This document shows positions 36,647 to 44,327 of a stretch of DNA of 64,000 nucleotides, one piece after another. The stretch is from Rhizobium lusitanum (GTDB taxonomy: Bacteria; Pseudomonadota; Alphaproteobacteria; Rhizobiales; Rhizobiaceae). Each line of letters opens with the position of its first letter. The stretch's first letter is position 1. The stretch lies in contig NZ_CP050308.1 of NCBI RefSeq assembly GCF_014189535.1, positions 1,302,001-1,366,000 on the forward strand, written 5' to 3'. The translations under genes were made by a program, and so were the position numbers. The notes under the pieces were generated by a model, which was not told the origin of the DNA, did not search any database, and saw nothing but the letters and a program-made list of their open reading frames with translations.

Positions 36647-37900
36647 TCAATGCAGATTCGGCTGCGGACCCTTGCCGCTTTCGTCCATCACAAAACCGCG
36701 CTCGAAGCGATCAAGCCGCATGAAGCGGCTGACCTCATGGCTCTCGCCCTTGGCGATCAGGTGCGCAAAGCAGAAACCGGAGGCAGGCGTCGCTTTGAAG
36801 CCCCCATAATTCCAGCCGCAGTTCAGATAGAGATTATCAATATGGGTGCGGTCGATGATTGGTGAGCCGTCCATACTCATATCCATCACCCCGCCCCATG
36901 TGCGCAGCACGCGAACGCGCGACAGGCCGGGGATCAGCGACACTCCCTCCTCCATCGTATGTTCGACGGTGGCCAGATTGCCCCGCTGGGCATAGGAGCT
37001 GTAATAATCGATATCGGCGCCGAAAACCAAACCACCCTTGTCCGACTGCGATATATAGAAGTGTCCGGCACCATAGGTGATGACGTGGTCGATCACCGGC
37101 TTCAGCCCTTCCGAGACGAAAGCCTGTAGCACATGGGTTTCGATCGGCAGCTCCAGATCCGCCATCTGGCCGAGGATCGAAGTGTGGCCGGCTGCCGCCA
37201 GCGCCAGCTTGCCGCAGCCGATGAAACCGCGCGTCGTCTCGACGCCGGTCACCGCGCCGGTCTCGTCACGGCGAATGCCGATCACCTCGCATTGCTGGAT
37301 GAGATCGACGCCACGGCTGTCGGCGCCACGCGCATAGCCCCAGGCGACGGCATCGTGCCGGGCCGTGCCTCCACGCTCTTGCAGCAAGCCGCCGAGGATC
37401 GGAAAGCGCGCGTGGTCGAAATTAAGGTACGGCATCATCTTGCGGACCTGATCCCGGTTCAGCAGCTCCGCATCGACCCCGTGCATGCGCATCGCATTGC
37501 CGCGCCGGGCATAGGCGTCGCGTTGGCCATCGGAATGGAAGAGGTTGAGGACGCCGCGCTGGGAGACCATGGCATTGTAGTTGAAATCCTGCTCCAGCCC
37601 TTCCCAGAGCTGCATCGAGAACTCGTAGAAGGGCTCATTGCCTGGCAGCAGATAGTTGGAGCGAATGATCGTGGTGTTGCGGCCGGCATTGCCGGAGCCG
37701 AGATAGCTCTTTTCCAGCACGGCGACATTGGTGATGCCGAACTCCTTGGCAAGATAATAGGCCGTCGCCAACCCATGGCCGCCCCCACCGACGATGATCA
37801 CGTCATAATGCGGCTTCGGCTCCGGGGTTCGCCACACGGGCTGCCAATGTCGGTTCCCTGAAAACGCCTGTTTCAGAACCTGATATGCCGAATAACGCAT
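36647..37900 (-). CDS. soxB: Sarcosine oxidase beta subunit
   Basis: A 417-residue catalytic flavoprotein subunit. The FAD-binding motif 'DVIIVGGGGHGLATAYYLAKEFG' is at about 33-55, followed by 'GSGNAGRNTTIIRSNYL' and the C-terminal 'NLYLNCGWNYGGFKATPASG', all family hallmarks. It carries the sarcosine active site. It is the first gene of the sox operon; the promoter should lie in the 328 bases upstream. Confidence 0.96.
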   Translation of the reverse strand: MRYSAYQVLKQAFSGNRHWQPVWRTPEPKPHYDVIIVGGGGHGLATAYYLAKEFGITNVAVLEKSYLGSGNAGRNTTIIRSNYLLPGNEPFYEFSMQLWEGLEQDFNYNAMVSQRGVLNLFHSDGQRDAYARRGNAMRMHGVDAELLNRDQVRKMMPYLNFDHARFPILGGLLQERGGTARHDAVAWGYARGADSRGVDLIQQCEVIGIRRDETGAVTGVETTRGFIGCGKLALAAAGHTSILGQMADLELPIETHVLQAFVSEGLKPVIDHVITYGAGHFYISQSDKGGLVFGADIDYYSSYAQRGNLATVEHTMEEGVSLIPGLSRVRVLRTWGGVMDMSMDGSPIIDRTHIDNLYLNCGWNYGGFKATPASGFCFAHLIAKGESHEVSRFMRLDRFERGFVMDESGKGPQPNLH

Positions 37901-38228
37901 GAATTAATCCCGATCTCTACCCGGCCGCACATTCGCATATGCAATAAAAACGACAAGTCCCGAAAGGACGGAAAATCTTCGCAAACAGGACATCTTCTTT
38001 CTCAGATGCGCTACGGCAGCAAGCTGCTGTATCCCAAAAGGCACGCGGTCCTGTGGATGTTGCCGGCATCGGCGCGGGCGATGCAGAGCCCGATTGCAGA
38101 GTCACAATCCGATAGCTAGGCGGTAAAAACGTGATCGGCTCCGGGTCTACACTTCATAGTGAAGACCTCTTAAGTATTATAGCTCCAGACTTGCAACGCA
38201 GACGAGCTGCGGAAAGACGAACAGGCAG
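37901..38228. other. Divergent intergenic region soxB/cysQ
   Basis: About 330 bases between two divergent genes, so it should hold both promoters. I recognise no operator, repeat or small gene in it. Confidence 0.4.
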
Positions 38229-39023
38229 ATGCTCGCGACATTTGAAAAAGCAGCCCTTGAGGCGGGTAAGGCCATTTTGGAGGTCTACCGCGCGGGCTAT
38301 GCTGTCGCCTTGAAGCAGGACCAGAGCCCTGTCACCCTCGCCGACGAACGCGCCGAACATATCATTCTCGAGCATTTGACACGCGACTTCCCCGACATTC
38401 CGGCAATTGCCGAGGAATCGGTGGCCGCCGGCAGGATTCCCGACATTCGCGGCCGCTCCTTCTTCCTTGTCGATCCGCTCGACGGCACGCGGGAATTCAT
38501 CGAACATCGCGACGAGTTCACCGTCAACATCGCCTATATCCACAACGGTGCTCCCGTCGCCGGGGTCGTTTTCGCGCCGGCACTCGGCATTGCCTTCACG
38601 GGAGAAGGCGGCGAGGCGCGCAAGCTCGTCATTTCGGACAATTTCACCGTTGCCGACCGCTCGATCATCATGGTGCGCGAGCAACCCGGCCAGCTGCTGG
38701 CGCTCGCCAGCCGCTGCAACAGCAGCCCGACGACGGACAGCTTCCTGGCGGAAAATGCCGTCTCCGCCTGTACCTCGATCGGTTCCTCGCTGAAATTCTG
38801 TCTTCTGGCCGAAGGCAAAGCCGACGTCTATCCGCGCTTTACCCGCACGATGGAATGGGACACGGCAGCCGGCGATGCCGTATTGCGCGCTGCGGGCGGC
38901 TCGACCGTCACGCTCGACGGCCATCCCCTCGCCTACGGCAAGACCGACCAGAGCGACGATTCCGATTTCGCCAACCCCAATTTCATCTGCTGGGGCGGGA
39001 AGAAAAAACTGGTCGACGCCTAG
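38229..39023 (+). CDS. cysQ: 3'(2'),5'-bisphosphate nucleotidase CysQ
   Basis: A 264-residue Li-sensitive, Mg-dependent phosphatase of the inositol monophosphatase superfamily that removes PAP produced in sulfate assimilation. Motifs are 'AIAEES' (metal Glu), 'FFLVDPLDGTREFI' (metal Asp and Thr) and 'WDTAAGDAVL'. Length is normal. It stands alone, divergent from sox and upstream of sciP. Confidence 0.93.
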   Translation: MLATFEKAALEAGKAILEVYRAGYAVALKQDQSPVTLADERAEHIILEHLTRDFPDIPAIAEESVAAGRIPDIRGRSFFLVDPLDGTREFIEHRDEFTVNIAYIHNGAPVAGVVFAPALGIAFTGEGGEARKLVISDNFTVADRSIIMVREQPGQLLALASRCNSSPTTDSFLAENAVSACTSIGSSLKFCLLAEGKADVYPRFTRTMEWDTAAGDAVLRAAGGSTVTLDGHPLAYGKTDQSDDSDFANPNFICWGGKKKLVDA

Positions 39024-39179
39024 TTTTCAATCCCAAAGCGTAAGTTTTTACTGACAAAAAATAGTAGCAAAGCCTGCGTGCTCCCACGAATTGTAGGGGA
39101 TTGCTTGGCTTGTGGCGGCACTGCGCCAGCTGCAAATCAGCTTGCTGCCGTTTTTCTTAAAATTCTTAGCAAAGTGTTA

Positions 39180-39191
39180 CTAAGCGCTTAG
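39180..39191. promoter_or_regulatory. 12-bp perfect palindrome upstream of sciP
   Basis: CTAAGCGCTTAG is a perfect palindrome 63 bases before the sciP start in an AT-rich stretch. A regulator site is possible; none is known to me. Confidence 0.3.
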
Positions 39192-39247
39192 GCAATTTTT
39201 AAATGTGGCAAGCTAGAGTGGTTCTTGTGGTCTTGAGTATGTGTAGA

Positions 39248-39252
39248 GAGTC
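39248..39252. promoter_or_regulatory. CcrM methylation site (GAGTC) next to the sciP start
   Basis: GANTC is the recognition site of the cell-cycle methyltransferase CcrM. This one lies 3-7 bases before the sciP ATG and overlaps the ribosome site GAGAG. Confidence 0.5.
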
Positions 39253-39254
39253 CA

Positions 39255-39530
39255 ATGACCGAAATGATACGTCCCCGAGTAAAGTATGTCATCGGCCCCG
39301 ATGGCAGCCCGCTGACGATAGCCGACCTGCCGCCGCCGAATACGCGCCGCTGGGTTATCCGTCGTAAAGCCGAGGTTGTTGCCGCTGTGCGCGGTGGCTT
39401 GCTGAGCTTGGAAGAAGCCTGCGAACGTTATACGCTCACTGTCGAAGAATTCCTTTCCTGGCAGTCGTCCATCAATTCCCATGGCCTCGCCGGCCTGCGG
39501 ACGACCCGCATACAGCAGTATCGTCACTGA
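39255..39530 (+). CDS. sciP: CtrA inhibitor SciP (DUF1153)
   Basis: A 91-residue helix-turn-helix protein that in Caulobacter binds CtrA and blocks its recruitment of RNA polymerase at CtrA-controlled promoters. The sequence 'RPRVKYVIGPDGSPLTIADLPPP' followed by 'RWVIRRKAEVVAAVRGGLLS' is the near-invariant DUF1153 signature. The full protein is covered. It lies in the same region as ctrA and chpT, a cell-cycle gene neighbourhood. Confidence 0.96.
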   Translation: MTEMIRPRVKYVIGPDGSPLTIADLPPPNTRRWVIRRKAEVVAAVRGGLLSLEEACERYTLTVEEFLSWQSSINSHGLAGLRTTRIQQYRH

Positions 39531-39874
39531 CGATTGCAGCCGCCGCGATATCCGTTTGATCTTCGGTTCGGGCCTCCTTCCCCCTCAACAGGGCAAGAAG
39601 AAGGCCCGAATTCATGACGCAGCCAGTGCAAAACCACAGGCCGGGCTGCATGGACGTCGCGGCAGGTCAGCCTGTCTTGGCAATAGTCAAAACGGTCGTC
39701 AGAGACCGCCTTTAACGCATCAGAATATTTAATCAGTCCATCTAGACTGTTTAATGATCTCCTCCGTATCGATGCTATATTCGAAGAGGAGACAATGCGT
39801 TGCCGATCTCGACAGTTGGCAACTCGCCTTCCGCATGTCAATCTTTCCAGTACACAACGCTTGGGAGACTGATC
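39531..39874. other. Intergenic region after sciP
   Basis: About 340 bases without a convincing gene. A 105-codon minus frame exists but has no family features and overlaps the start of the GNAT gene. The promoter of the GNAT gene is expected here. Confidence 0.4.
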
Positions 39875-40156
39875 ATGGATATTCGTAACGAAAACAATGC
39901 ATCAGGCGGCCGATATGTCGCCACGGTCGAAGGCCACGAGGCCGAGATGACCTTTTCCCGCGCCTCCCCAACCCTCATCATCGTCGATCATACCGGTGTT
40001 CCGGATGCCCTTCGCGGCAAGGGCGTCGGCCAGGCACTCGCTCTTCATGCTGTCGAAGAAGCGCGCCGAGGCGGCTGGAAGATCATCCCGCTCTGCCCTT
40101 TTTTCAAGGCGCAGTCTCTACGTCATAAAGAATGGCATGACGTTGTGAATATGTAG
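39875..40156 (+). CDS. Small GNAT-family N-acetyltransferase (NATD1/YjdJ type)
   Basis: A 93-residue single-domain acetyltransferase of the short Gcn5-related class. The acetyl-CoA loop reads 'GVPDALRGKGVGQALALHAVEEAR', and the C-terminus 'GWKIIPLCPFFKAQSLRHKEWHDVV' is typical of the YjdJ/NATD1 family. ATG 39875 has GGGAG 7 bases upstream; an earlier in-frame ATG at 39800 lacks one. The substrate is unknown. Confidence 0.88.
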   Translation: MDIRNENNASGGRYVATVEGHEAEMTFSRASPTLIIVDHTGVPDALRGKGVGQALALHAVEEARRGGWKIIPLCPFFKAQSLRHKEWHDVVNM

Positions 40157-40200
40157 ACGCCATCTCAACAAAGACGACACCCATACCACCTGAAAACACC

Positions 40201-40244
40201 AAAAACCGTGCATGGCCGGCCCAATCATGGCCAGTCATGCACGG
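40201..40244 (-). terminator. Terminator of the fliJ-like gene
   Basis: On the minus strand an interrupted but long stem (40236-40244 with 40206-40214, plus inner pairs) is followed by TTTTT. It is 100 bases after the fliJ stop. Confidence 0.5.
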
Positions 40245-40343
40245 CTCTCGTGCCGTTTCCGCCGCTTCCCGTAACCCCTGAAAACATTCCGATTTCGGAA
40301 CACGGTCGGCTTGGGGTCAACAACTCGCGACGGAATAGTTAAT

Positions 40344-40699
40344 TCAGGCGCGTGCCCTTACCGGACCCGAACCGTCACGCTCTTCCAAGGCTGCTGCCTT
40401 GGCATATTCGGCCTGCATTTCTTCCAGCGATGTTTCCAACGCCTCTTCCTGCACCTGCAATTCCCGGATCGACACCTGAAGGTTGTCCGCACGATGACGC
40501 GCGGCCTTGGCAAAGGTCGGGTAGGCAAAATGGCTCGGGTCGACAATGCCGGACTTTTTTCTTCCAGCACGATCTGGCTCTCCAGATCCTTTGTCATGCG
40601 GTCGAATTCCGCCATCATCATCTGCAATTGCTGCAACTGACGACGTTTTTCGTTCACCTGAAACTCTTTCAGGCGCGTTAGGCTCTCACGTGACTTCAT
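40344..40699 (-). pseudogene. fliJ: Flagellar export protein FliJ-like, frameshifted
   Basis: A small coiled-coil protein of the flagellar type III export apparatus, about 118 residues if restored. The first part 'MKSRESLTRLKEFQVNEKRRQLQQL...DLESQIVLEEK' is read from ATG 40699 (GGGAG 8 bases upstream). At the A-run 40555-40560 the frame goes wrong. With one more A it continues 'KSGIVDPSHFAYPTFAKAARHRADNL' and on through a Glu-rich coiled coil to TGA at 40346-40344. As printed, the frame drifts into a basic nonsense tail ending at 40358. A homopolymer error is likelier than a real mutation. It is divergent from ctrA, a place where rhizobia keep this gene. Confidence 0.8.
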
Positions 40700-40705
40700 A
40701 CGCAT

Positions 40706-41139
40706 TACTCCCGTGATGCGAGACCCCGGCTCTCGATAAAATGACCCGCCGCGCCGCTTTGAGACGGTTTGGTTAAAAAAATTTCCAGCGATCTTAATAA
40801 AAACCTACCGCTGGTAACCTTTCGTTTACGGGCATCGTTAATGATAGGGGCAATGATTTAAGGGTCAGTAAATGCCGCAGTCGGAATTCGATATGTTGGC
40901 ATAGGCGAGTCGAATGAATCACTTGGCGTGTCTTCTTAATGCAACACATTAGGATTGATATTTGCTGATTGTCTTTGGAAAACAGTGCAATGGAAAAATT
41001 ATTTAATAAATTCGATACGACTTGCCAGAGTGAATCAGAATTTGTTAACCATTCCATGGCAGCTTTCAAATCAGGCAGTGATTTGTTCGGTATCGCGTAG
41101 GGGGCTGACGACCTTTCGGCGGCGGTAAAGGGGATAACT
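40706..41139. promoter_or_regulatory. ctrA/fliJ divergent regulatory region
   Basis: A 434-base AT-rich region with three CcrM sites (GAGTC 40907-40911, GAATC 40916-40920 and 41032-41036). A CtrA-box-like TTAA-N7-TAAA lies at 40858-40872, and the half-site TTAACCAT at 41045-41052. This is the arrangement expected for methylation- and CtrA-dependent control of ctrA. Confidence 0.6.
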
Positions 41140-41841
41140 ATGCGGGTTCTACTAATTGAAGACGATAGCGCGACAGCGCAGAGCATCGAGCTGATGCTTA
41201 AATCTGAGAGTTTCAACGTCTACACCACCGATCTCGGTGAAGAAGGCGTCGATCTCGGAAAGCTCTACGACTATGACATCATTCTGCTCGATCTTAACCT
41301 TCCCGACATGTCCGGCTACGAAGTGCTTCGCACGCTGCGCCTGTCGAAGGTCAAGACACCGATCCTCATCCTCTCCGGCATGGCCGGTATTGAAGACAAG
41401 GTTCGCGGTCTCGGCTTCGGTGCAGACGACTATATGACCAAACCCTTTCACAAGGATGAATTGGTCGCACGAATTCACGCGATTGTCCGCCGTTCCAAGG
41501 GCCACGCCCAGTCGGTGATCATGACCGGCGAACTGATCGTCAATCTCGACGCCAAGACCGTCGAAGTCGGCGGCCAGCGCGTGCATCTGACGGGCAAGGA
41601 ATACCAGATGCTGGAGCTGCTTTCGCTCCGCAAGGGCACCACGCTCACCAAGGAAATGTTCCTGAACCACCTTTATGGCGGCATGGACGAGCCGGAACTG
41701 AAGATCATCGACGTCTTCATCTGCAAGCTGCGCAAAAAGCTCGCAAATGCTGCCGGCGGCGCCAACTATATCGAAACTGTCTGGGGCCGTGGCTATGTGC
41801 TGCGCGAACCCGACAACCACGAGCTAGCCGAAAGCGCCTAA
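41140..41841 (+). CDS. ctrA: Cell-cycle master regulator CtrA
   Basis: A 233-residue OmpR-type response regulator. Its receiver has acid pair D9/D10, phospho-acceptor in '[18 protein letters not shown]' (D51) and K in '[10 protein letters not shown]'. The winged-helix DNA-binding domain ('[32 protein letters not shown]') is nearly identical to CtrA of other alphaproteobacteria. It is phosphorylated through CckA-ChpT and controls division, motility and envelope genes. sciP (inhibitor) and chpT (phosphotransferase) are in the same neighbourhood. Confidence 0.98.
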   Translation: MRVLLIEDDSATAQSIELMLKSESFNVYTTDLGEEGVDLGKLYDYDIILLDLNLPDMSGYEVLRTLRLSKVKTPILILSGMAGIEDKVRGLGFGADDYMTKPFHKDELVARIHAIVRRSKGHAQSVIMTGELIVNLDAKTVEVGGQRVHLTGKEYQMLELLSLRKGTTLTKEMFLNHLYGGMDEPELKIIDVFICKLRKKLANAAGGANYIETVWGRGYVLREPDNHELAESA

Positions 41842-41870
41842 GCCGCCCGCCCCAACCGCCGCACCAATCA

Positions 41871-41900
41871 AAATCCCGCCGCATCAGGCGGGATTTTTTG
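41871..41900 (+). terminator. Terminator of ctrA
   Basis: A perfect 10-bp stem (41871-41880 with 41887-41896) has a 6-base loop and a T-run. It lies 30 bases after the ctrA stop. Confidence 0.85.
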
Positions 41901-41951
41901 TTGTCGATTTCGCTAGGGCATCCCGCTTTCAGGCGGACACGATGCTCCAGC

Positions 41952-41978
41952 AACAAAAAAGCCGCCCGGAAAGGCGGC
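41952..41978 (-). terminator. Terminator of the orphan receiver gene
   Basis: On the minus strand a GCCGCC/GGCGGC stem (41973-41978 with 41961-41966) is followed by TTTTTTGTTG. It lies 28 bases after the receiver stop. Confidence 0.75.
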
Positions 41979-42006
41979 CGTCAATCATGAAATGGCTTGA
42001 TATAGA

Positions 42007-42369
42007 TCAGGCCGCGATAGCGCGATTGCCGAAAACGGCGGTCAGGATCTTGCGATCGAAAGGCTTCAGCAGGAAGTCGGTGGCGCCGGCGCGCTTTCCA
42101 GCCATCAGCTTGCGCAGATCAGCCTCGATAACGCAGTAGTAGATTTTCACATCCTTGCCGTTCGGCATGGCGCGGATGGCGGCTATCAGATCAAGAGCGC
42201 CGTCCATGCCGGCGTCGACGATCAGATAATCAGGAATTTCGGCCTGGCAGCGCGCCAATGCCTCGCGGGCATCGCCGGCTTCGCTCACGAGAAAATCCAG
42301 CTCGGACAGAATGCGCTTGCCGACCTTGCGTACGACATCCGACGCGTCCGTAATCATGAACCGCTGCAT
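42007..42369 (-). CDS. Single-domain response regulator, partly degenerate receiver
   Basis: A 120-residue stand-alone receiver domain between ctrA and chpT. The phospho-acceptor Asp is kept ('DYLIVDAGMDGALD') and so is the Lys ('TDFLLKPFDRK'). The N-terminal acidic pair is reduced to one acid ('MITDASD' instead of 'VDD'), and the usual Thr/Ser of strand 4 is not evident ('KIYYCVIEAD'). AAGGAG precedes ATG 42369. Because Mg binding needs the acid pair, phosphorylation may be weak or differ from canonical receivers. It could be a relay or adaptor in the CckA-ChpT-CtrA pathway; it is not clearly CpdR or DivK. Confidence 0.85.
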   Translation of the reverse strand: MQRFMITDASDVVRKVGKRILSELDFLVSEAGDAREALARCQAEIPDYLIVDAGMDGALDLIAAIRAMPNGKDVKIYYCVIEADLRKLMAGKRAGATDFLLKPFDRKILTAVFGNRAIAA

Positions 42370-42513
42370 TATCCGCTCCTTCGCGCCCGGTCGCCGTCGA
42401 TCGGGCACCAACCTCAGATTGGAACGATAGGCGCGCGAGGCTAAGGATTCGTTACCGTTATATTTTCAATTGCGCGAACGATCGAAAGATTGCGCAGATC
42501 GTCTCGATACACG

Positions 42514-42552
42514 TAAAAATACCCCCGCGACCGGTTTCGGCCACGGGGGTAT
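42514..42552 (-). terminator. Terminator of chpT
   Basis: A long stem (42544-42552 with 42519-42527, extended inward) is followed on the minus strand by TTTTTACG, 20 bases after the chpT stop. Confidence 0.8.
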
Positions 42553-42573
42553 CGAAATGGATGCGAGTTGCGC

Positions 42574-43221
42574 TTATTCGCCGCGCATGATGGCGGTGAA
42601 CGTCAGCTCTTCCGGCGTGGCTTTGTAGGAAAGTTCCATGCCGCTCTCGTCCGCCAGAAGCACGGTGTAATAGGGCTGGATCGAATGGGCGTCGACCGCC
42701 TCTTCCAGCGTACCGGAGCAGATTTCAGCGAATTTCGGCGGCACGCGCATCAGCCGACCCTTGGTCGTAATCGTGAACTTGGCGTCAAGATCAGGATTTT
42801 CCAGTGTCACGTCGATATTGCCGCCACGCGGGATAGAGCCGTAGGCCACGAGGAAGAGATTGAGCAGCAGCTTCACGCGGTTCTTGGGGATGATGGCGCG
42901 CGGGCCGGTCCAGCTCACTTCGGCCTTCTTCTCGGCAGCAGCGAATTCCTTCGCGGCGCGTTCGGCTTCGCCCGTATCGATCGAGGCGCCGACCGAGCCG
43001 GAGGCGCCGAAAGCGAGGCGCGCGAACTTGAGGCGGACCGAAGCATTGAGCGCGCTGGTGCGGATCAGGTCCATGGCGTCGGCATCGGTGCCGCCCTCAT
43101 CGAGCAGTTCCAGGCCGTTATTGATTGCACCGACCGGCGAGATCACATCATGGCAAACGCGGCTGCACAGCAGCGCGGCCAGATCCGGTCCGGTCAAGGT
43201 TAGGTTCGGATTCTTCGACAT
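42574..43221 (-). CDS. chpT: Histidine phosphotransferase ChpT
   Basis: A 215-residue dimeric phosphotransferase that passes phosphate from CckA to CtrA and CpdR. The phospho-acceptor His lies in 'LLCSRVCHDVISPVGAINNGLELL' (about residue 24), the four-helix DHp-like part. A degenerate HATPase-like domain follows ('PKNRVKLLLNLFLVAYGSIPRGG'). Length and motifs fit ChpT. It is divergent from eipA and close to ctrA. Confidence 0.96.
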   Translation of the reverse strand: MSKNPNLTLTGPDLAALLCSRVCHDVISPVGAINNGLELLDEGGTDADAMDLIRTSALNASVRLKFARLAFGASGSVGASIDTGEAERAAKEFAAAEKKAEVSWTGPRAIIPKNRVKLLLNLFLVAYGSIPRGGNIDVTLENPDLDAKFTITTKGRLMRVPPKFAEICSGTLEEAVDAHSIQPYYTVLLADESGMELSYKATPEELTFTAIMRGE

Positions 43222-43339
43222 TCATTGTCTCCTGAATGCTGACAAGGCGGAACGCCGTATGATTTTACGTTGCCACGGCAAGATTGCTCGAGGATTGCCG
43301 CAGGCGGCGTACCACTCGCCATAAAGACACCATATTTGG

Positions 43340-43354
43340 TAAACCGATTGTTAA
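43340..43354. promoter_or_regulatory. CtrA-box candidate between chpT and eipA
   Basis: TAAA-N7-TTAA differs from the CtrA consensus TTAA-N7-TTAA at one base. It lies 119 bases upstream of chpT and 165 upstream of the chosen eipA start. Confidence 0.45.
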
Positions 43355-43518
43355 GATGATCGACGCAAAATGCATTCATCACCACCAGACTTTTTCGCGC
43401 GCGAATCGCCAAGCGGAAATCGGGCGGAACAGTCTGGAATGGGGAGCGAGGCATATCCGGCGCGTTCATGCGAATAGGCCATGCGTCCGCTCTCAATCGC
43501 ACCGACCATGATGAACGG

Positions 43519-44142
43519 ATGACTGACATGCGCTATCAACTCCTGAAGAGAATGCCCAGCCCCGGCTCGCGAACGGTAGGCCTGGGTTTGATCTTGGCCA
43601 TCGTTGCGCTCGTAAGCTTCGCACTGCCGGTTCGTCAGGCCGCCGCGGCGCCGACCAACAACCACTATTCCATGCAGGAAATCGTCGATGCCGGGCATTC
43701 CTTCTTCGGCTCCACCAGCGGCGGCCTTGCCAAGGTGGTCGAGCGCGCCTTCCAGCAATATGGCCTGCCGAACGGCTATATCCTCGGCCAGGAAGGTTCC
43801 GGCGCCTTCATCGCCGGTCTGACCTATGGCGAAGGCCAGCTCAACACCAAGAATGCCGGCGAGCACCCGCTTTATTGGCAGGGACCGTCCCTCGGCCTCG
43901 ACTATGGCGGCCAGGGCGCCCGCGTGATGATGCTGGTCTACGACTTGCCGAACATCAACAGCGTCTACACCCGCTTCGGCGGCGTCAGCGGCCAGGCCTT
44001 CATCGTCGCCGGCTTCGGCATGACGGTGCTGAAGAACAACAACATCGTGCTGGTGCCGATCCGCACCGGCCTCGGCGCCCGCCTCGGCGTCAATCTCGGC
44101 TATCTGAAGGTCACACCGAGCGCGACGTGGAATCCCTTCTGA
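43519..44142 (+). CDS. eipA: EipA family envelope protein (DUF1134)
   Basis: A 207-residue periplasmic protein with a TM/signal helix (about residues 19-43, ending QAAAA). The DUF1134 domain is recognisable from 'YSMQEIVDAGHSFFGSTSGGLAKVVERAFQQYGLPNGYI' to 'RTGLGARLGVNLGYLKVTPSATWNPF'. In Brucella, EipA supports envelope integrity and its gene is under CtrA control. The start is uncertain: ATGs at 43519 and 43528 are in frame, and the frame is open to 43468. It lies next to chpT with a CtrA-box-like site between. Confidence 0.92.
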   Translation: MTDMRYQLLKRMPSPGSRTVGLGLILAIVALVSFALPVRQAAAAPTNNHYSMQEIVDAGHSFFGSTSGGLAKVVERAFQQYGLPNGYILGQEGSGAFIAGLTYGEGQLNTKNAGEHPLYWQGPSLGLDYGGQGARVMMLVYDLPNINSVYTRFGGVSGQAFIVAGFGMTVLKNNNIVLVPIRTGLGARLGVNLGYLKVTPSATWNPF

Positions 44143-44180
44143 GGTTTCGAGCAATATCTCCTCCGATGCATTCAATCTCC

Positions 44181-44206
44181 TGGCCCGCCGATCGCGGGCC
44201 TTTTCT
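44181..44206 (+). terminator. Terminator of eipA
   Basis: A 7-bp GC stem (44181-44187 with 44193-44199) is followed by TTTTCTTG, 38 bases after the stop. Confidence 0.8.
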
Positions 44207-44327
44207 TGTCGCGAAACCTCGGCGTGCCCGATAAACCATATCCACTTTAACCCCTTGCCCGTCGGCGTGCCCCCATGCTTAATCAACTCACCGATATCGC
44301 AAACAACTCCCAGATGCAGGCATTGCC

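Noticed and set aside
39524..39841. 105-codon minus-strand frame after sciP
   Set aside because: No ribosome site, no conserved pattern, and it overlaps the GNAT upstream region.
40346..40560. Programmed ribosomal frameshift in the FliJ-like gene
   Set aside because: The A6 run lacks a classic slippery heptamer context, and three other genes show the same -1 homopolymer defect, so an error is simpler.
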